A DNA stretch of 24,705 nt, from positions 2,227,162-2,251,866 of the forward strand of contig CM022675.1 in NCBI GenBank assembly GCA_012295275.1. Direction: 5' to 3'. Position 1 is the stretch's first letter; each line of letters opens with the position of its first letter. Shown in pieces: positions 23,323 to 24,705 of the stretch. The notes under the pieces are model-generated. The model had not been told where the DNA came from, did not search any database, and saw nothing but the letters and a program-made list of their open reading frames with translations. The DNA is from Chrysomallon squamiferum. Lineage: Eukaryota; Mollusca; Gastropoda; Neomphalida; Peltospiridae. The position numbers were made by a program, and so were the translations under genes.

Positions 23323-23416
23323 TGCTGTGATAAATTAATGTTGATTTGCTTTGTTTCTGAAGTGAGTTTTCGGCTCAGGAACATACTCACTTGAAAAGTT
23401 TTCTCTTTATTCTCAG

Positions 23417-23467
23417 ATGTAACGGGATCGACAGAAGTGGAAACTAAGATTGCTGACATTGAGCCAC
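23417..23467 (+). CDS. Small 51-bp ZP-C exon (gene 2)
   Basis: Acceptor TATTCTCAG and donor C|GTAATT, phase 1 to phase 1. Joined to the previous exon it reads TTNVTGSTEVETKIADIEP, the strand that in ZP-C normally leads to the conserved ESC/NC cysteine. The exon stops before any such cysteine and the next recognisable exon is SRCR, which suggests that the ZP-C sequence is interrupted here. NVT is a possible N-glycosylation site. Confidence 0.62.
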
Positions 23468-23748
23468 GTAATTTCTGTTTACTACATAAAAACTATACTC
23501 ATTAAGTCTGAGTTCAAGATGATGAACTCTGTCATTGTCCGTGTAGAAATTACTGTTTGAAAACAGTTCAAAAACACTTCATAAAAACTATCCACAATTT
23601 AACCAAATAGAATCAAGTTTCTACTGAAATAATTAACATTCTCAATGACGCTTTGTTTTCTATGGTTTCTCGATTCAGTTCTCTATTTATTTTTGTCCAG
23701 TTTTAAATTTCACTACAATATTTTGACATTGGCGTGTTTGTATGTCTA

Positions 23749-23880
<132 letters not shown>

Positions 23881-23900
23881 TTCTCTCTCTCTGTATAAAG

Positions 23901-24039
23901 TGGATTTACAACTAGTTGATGGTAATACAAGTAAAGAAGGTCGATTAGAAGTTCTGTACAAAGGCACGTGGGGGAGCGTGGTTTCTGTATTTGACATCGT
24001 TGGTGCTACTACAATTTGAAGGATTCTCGGTTACATGAA
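23901..24039 (+). pseudogene. SRCR N-terminal half exon with in-frame TGA (gene 2)
   Basis: The translation [20 protein letters not shown], then [18 protein letters not shown], a stop (TGA, 24017-24019), then RILGYMK before donor AA|GTAAGT. It aligns with the gene 1 exon 585-741 (phase 1 in, phase 2 out, same donor context). The stop replaces the second conserved cysteine (C in YCRMLG) and the first is Val (WGSVV for WGTVC). With both cysteines gone the domain could not form its usual disulfides. The acceptor CTCTCTGTATAAAG is usable. No matching second half exon is recognisable in the last 660 bp, so this SRCR unit looks broken or skipped. Confidence 0.72.
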
Positions 24040-24705
24040 GTAAGTAAATTACAAACACTACTGATTGTTCTCTGTATTACTTTTGTCACACCATCATCAC
24101 TACGACAACTAACTTCACATCATCAGTATTCAAAAGTCACTTATAATTATACTGAAAAGTGTCTCCGCAATTTCAAAAGAAAACATACAACACTGGAAGA
24201 CTAGAGTGTGTGGTGTGATTGTTTCCTTGATCAGTCCTCATTTTTCTCTCATTTCCCACTGCAGCCAGTATGTACTTAAATGTTTATCACACGTACATAT
24301 GCAAATTCTTTATATCTAACTGAAAGAGAAGTTTTACTTTCATTATATGTTATAAATTAAACAGTCACATTGTGTAAAATCTCCGCACAATTCATAATGT
24401 TTATTCGTTCGATGGACTAGTCTGTCCCATATATCCAAATATTATTAGTAATAGTGATAACAAAATCAAATGAGATCATTGTAAAGTGACTGTTTATAGT
24501 AAACACCTGTTGTTCTTGTTGGTGGTGGTGTTTGATATTTCCATTGAGCTTCAGGATGATTGAAGTAATTGTAATTCGTTTTCGGGATCATGCAGAGAGA
24601 TGCCTATGAGATAAACAGTTATATAAATATTAAATATTCTTACAGAAAAACAAATAGTATGCATATTCAGTTGTCATTTCATTTTTAGCCAAAATATCAA
24701 ATTAA
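24040..24705. other. End of window, no exon recognised
   Basis: AT-rich sequence without simple-repeat dominance. A strong acceptor-like tract (CTCATTTCCCACTGCAG, to 24264) is present, but the sequence after it has no SRCR-like residues and soon meets a stop. Confidence 0.5.

Noticed and set aside
24265-24320. Second-half SRCR exon after the acceptor-like tract CTCATTTCCCACTGCAG
   Set aside because: In the required phase it reads QYVLKCLSHVHM and reaches a stop within ~18 codons, with no SRCR motif.

Overview
This is eukaryotic, intron-rich, AT-rich DNA with an extreme load of microsatellites (ATT/AAT, TA, GA/CT, GT, TTTA) and minisatellites. It also holds a decayed Tc1/mariner transposase and a probable tRNA-derived SINE. 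The texture and the SRCR/EGF/ZP gene content fit an animal, most likely a lophotrochozoan and perhaps a cephalopod mollusc. The species is inferred, not proven. There is nothing bacterial, no rRNA, no CRISPR and no convincing functional tRNA.

Region 1 (about 1-4900) is the 3' end of a plus-strand membrane-receptor gene. Seven exons chain together with matching splice phases: the second half of one SRCR domain (202-368), a complete two-exon SRCR domain (585-741 and 2478-2644), the C-terminal part of a zona pellucida (ZP) module (3240-3396, 3819-3984), a furin-type RKRR cleavage exon (4357-4474), and a transmembrane exon with a short basic tail and stop (4638-4777). A polyadenylation signal follows at 4885. 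Between the two exons of SRCR domain 2 lies a 1.2 kb array of about 57-bp units that copy the end of the SRCR exon together with its splice donor.

Region 2 (about 4900-10790) has no gene I can support. It holds microsatellites, including 268 bp of pure CT, several copies of a dispersed repeat family and a SINE.

Region 3 (about 10790-24040) holds the 5' part of a related gene whose start is duplicated. Copy A has a TATA-like box (10792), an untranslated first exon (to 10901), a signal-peptide exon (12986-13049) and an EGF exon (13271-13408). Copy B has the matching untranslated exon (18073-18124), a signal-peptide exon that has lost its ATG (20236-20299), an EGF exon whose frame cannot be reached (21003-21166) and a second EGF exon 96% identical to that of copy A (21479-21616). 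A ZP-N domain follows (22267-22850), then the start of ZP-C (23103-23467) and an SRCR half exon carrying an in-frame TGA (23901-24039). Three large tandem-repeat fields (90 bp, 55 bp and 137 bp units) and the Tc1 relic separate the two copies.

All module borders are phase 1. Copy A's promoter, start codon, signal peptide and EGF can therefore splice in frame to copy B's intact EGF and ZP exons, bypassing the decayed copy B start. Read together, the two gene parts suggest a tandem family with the plan signal peptide - EGF - ZP-N - start of ZP-C - SRCR repeats - rest of ZP-C - furin site - membrane anchor, which puts SRCR domains inside a ZP module. Whether the second gene is alive is open.
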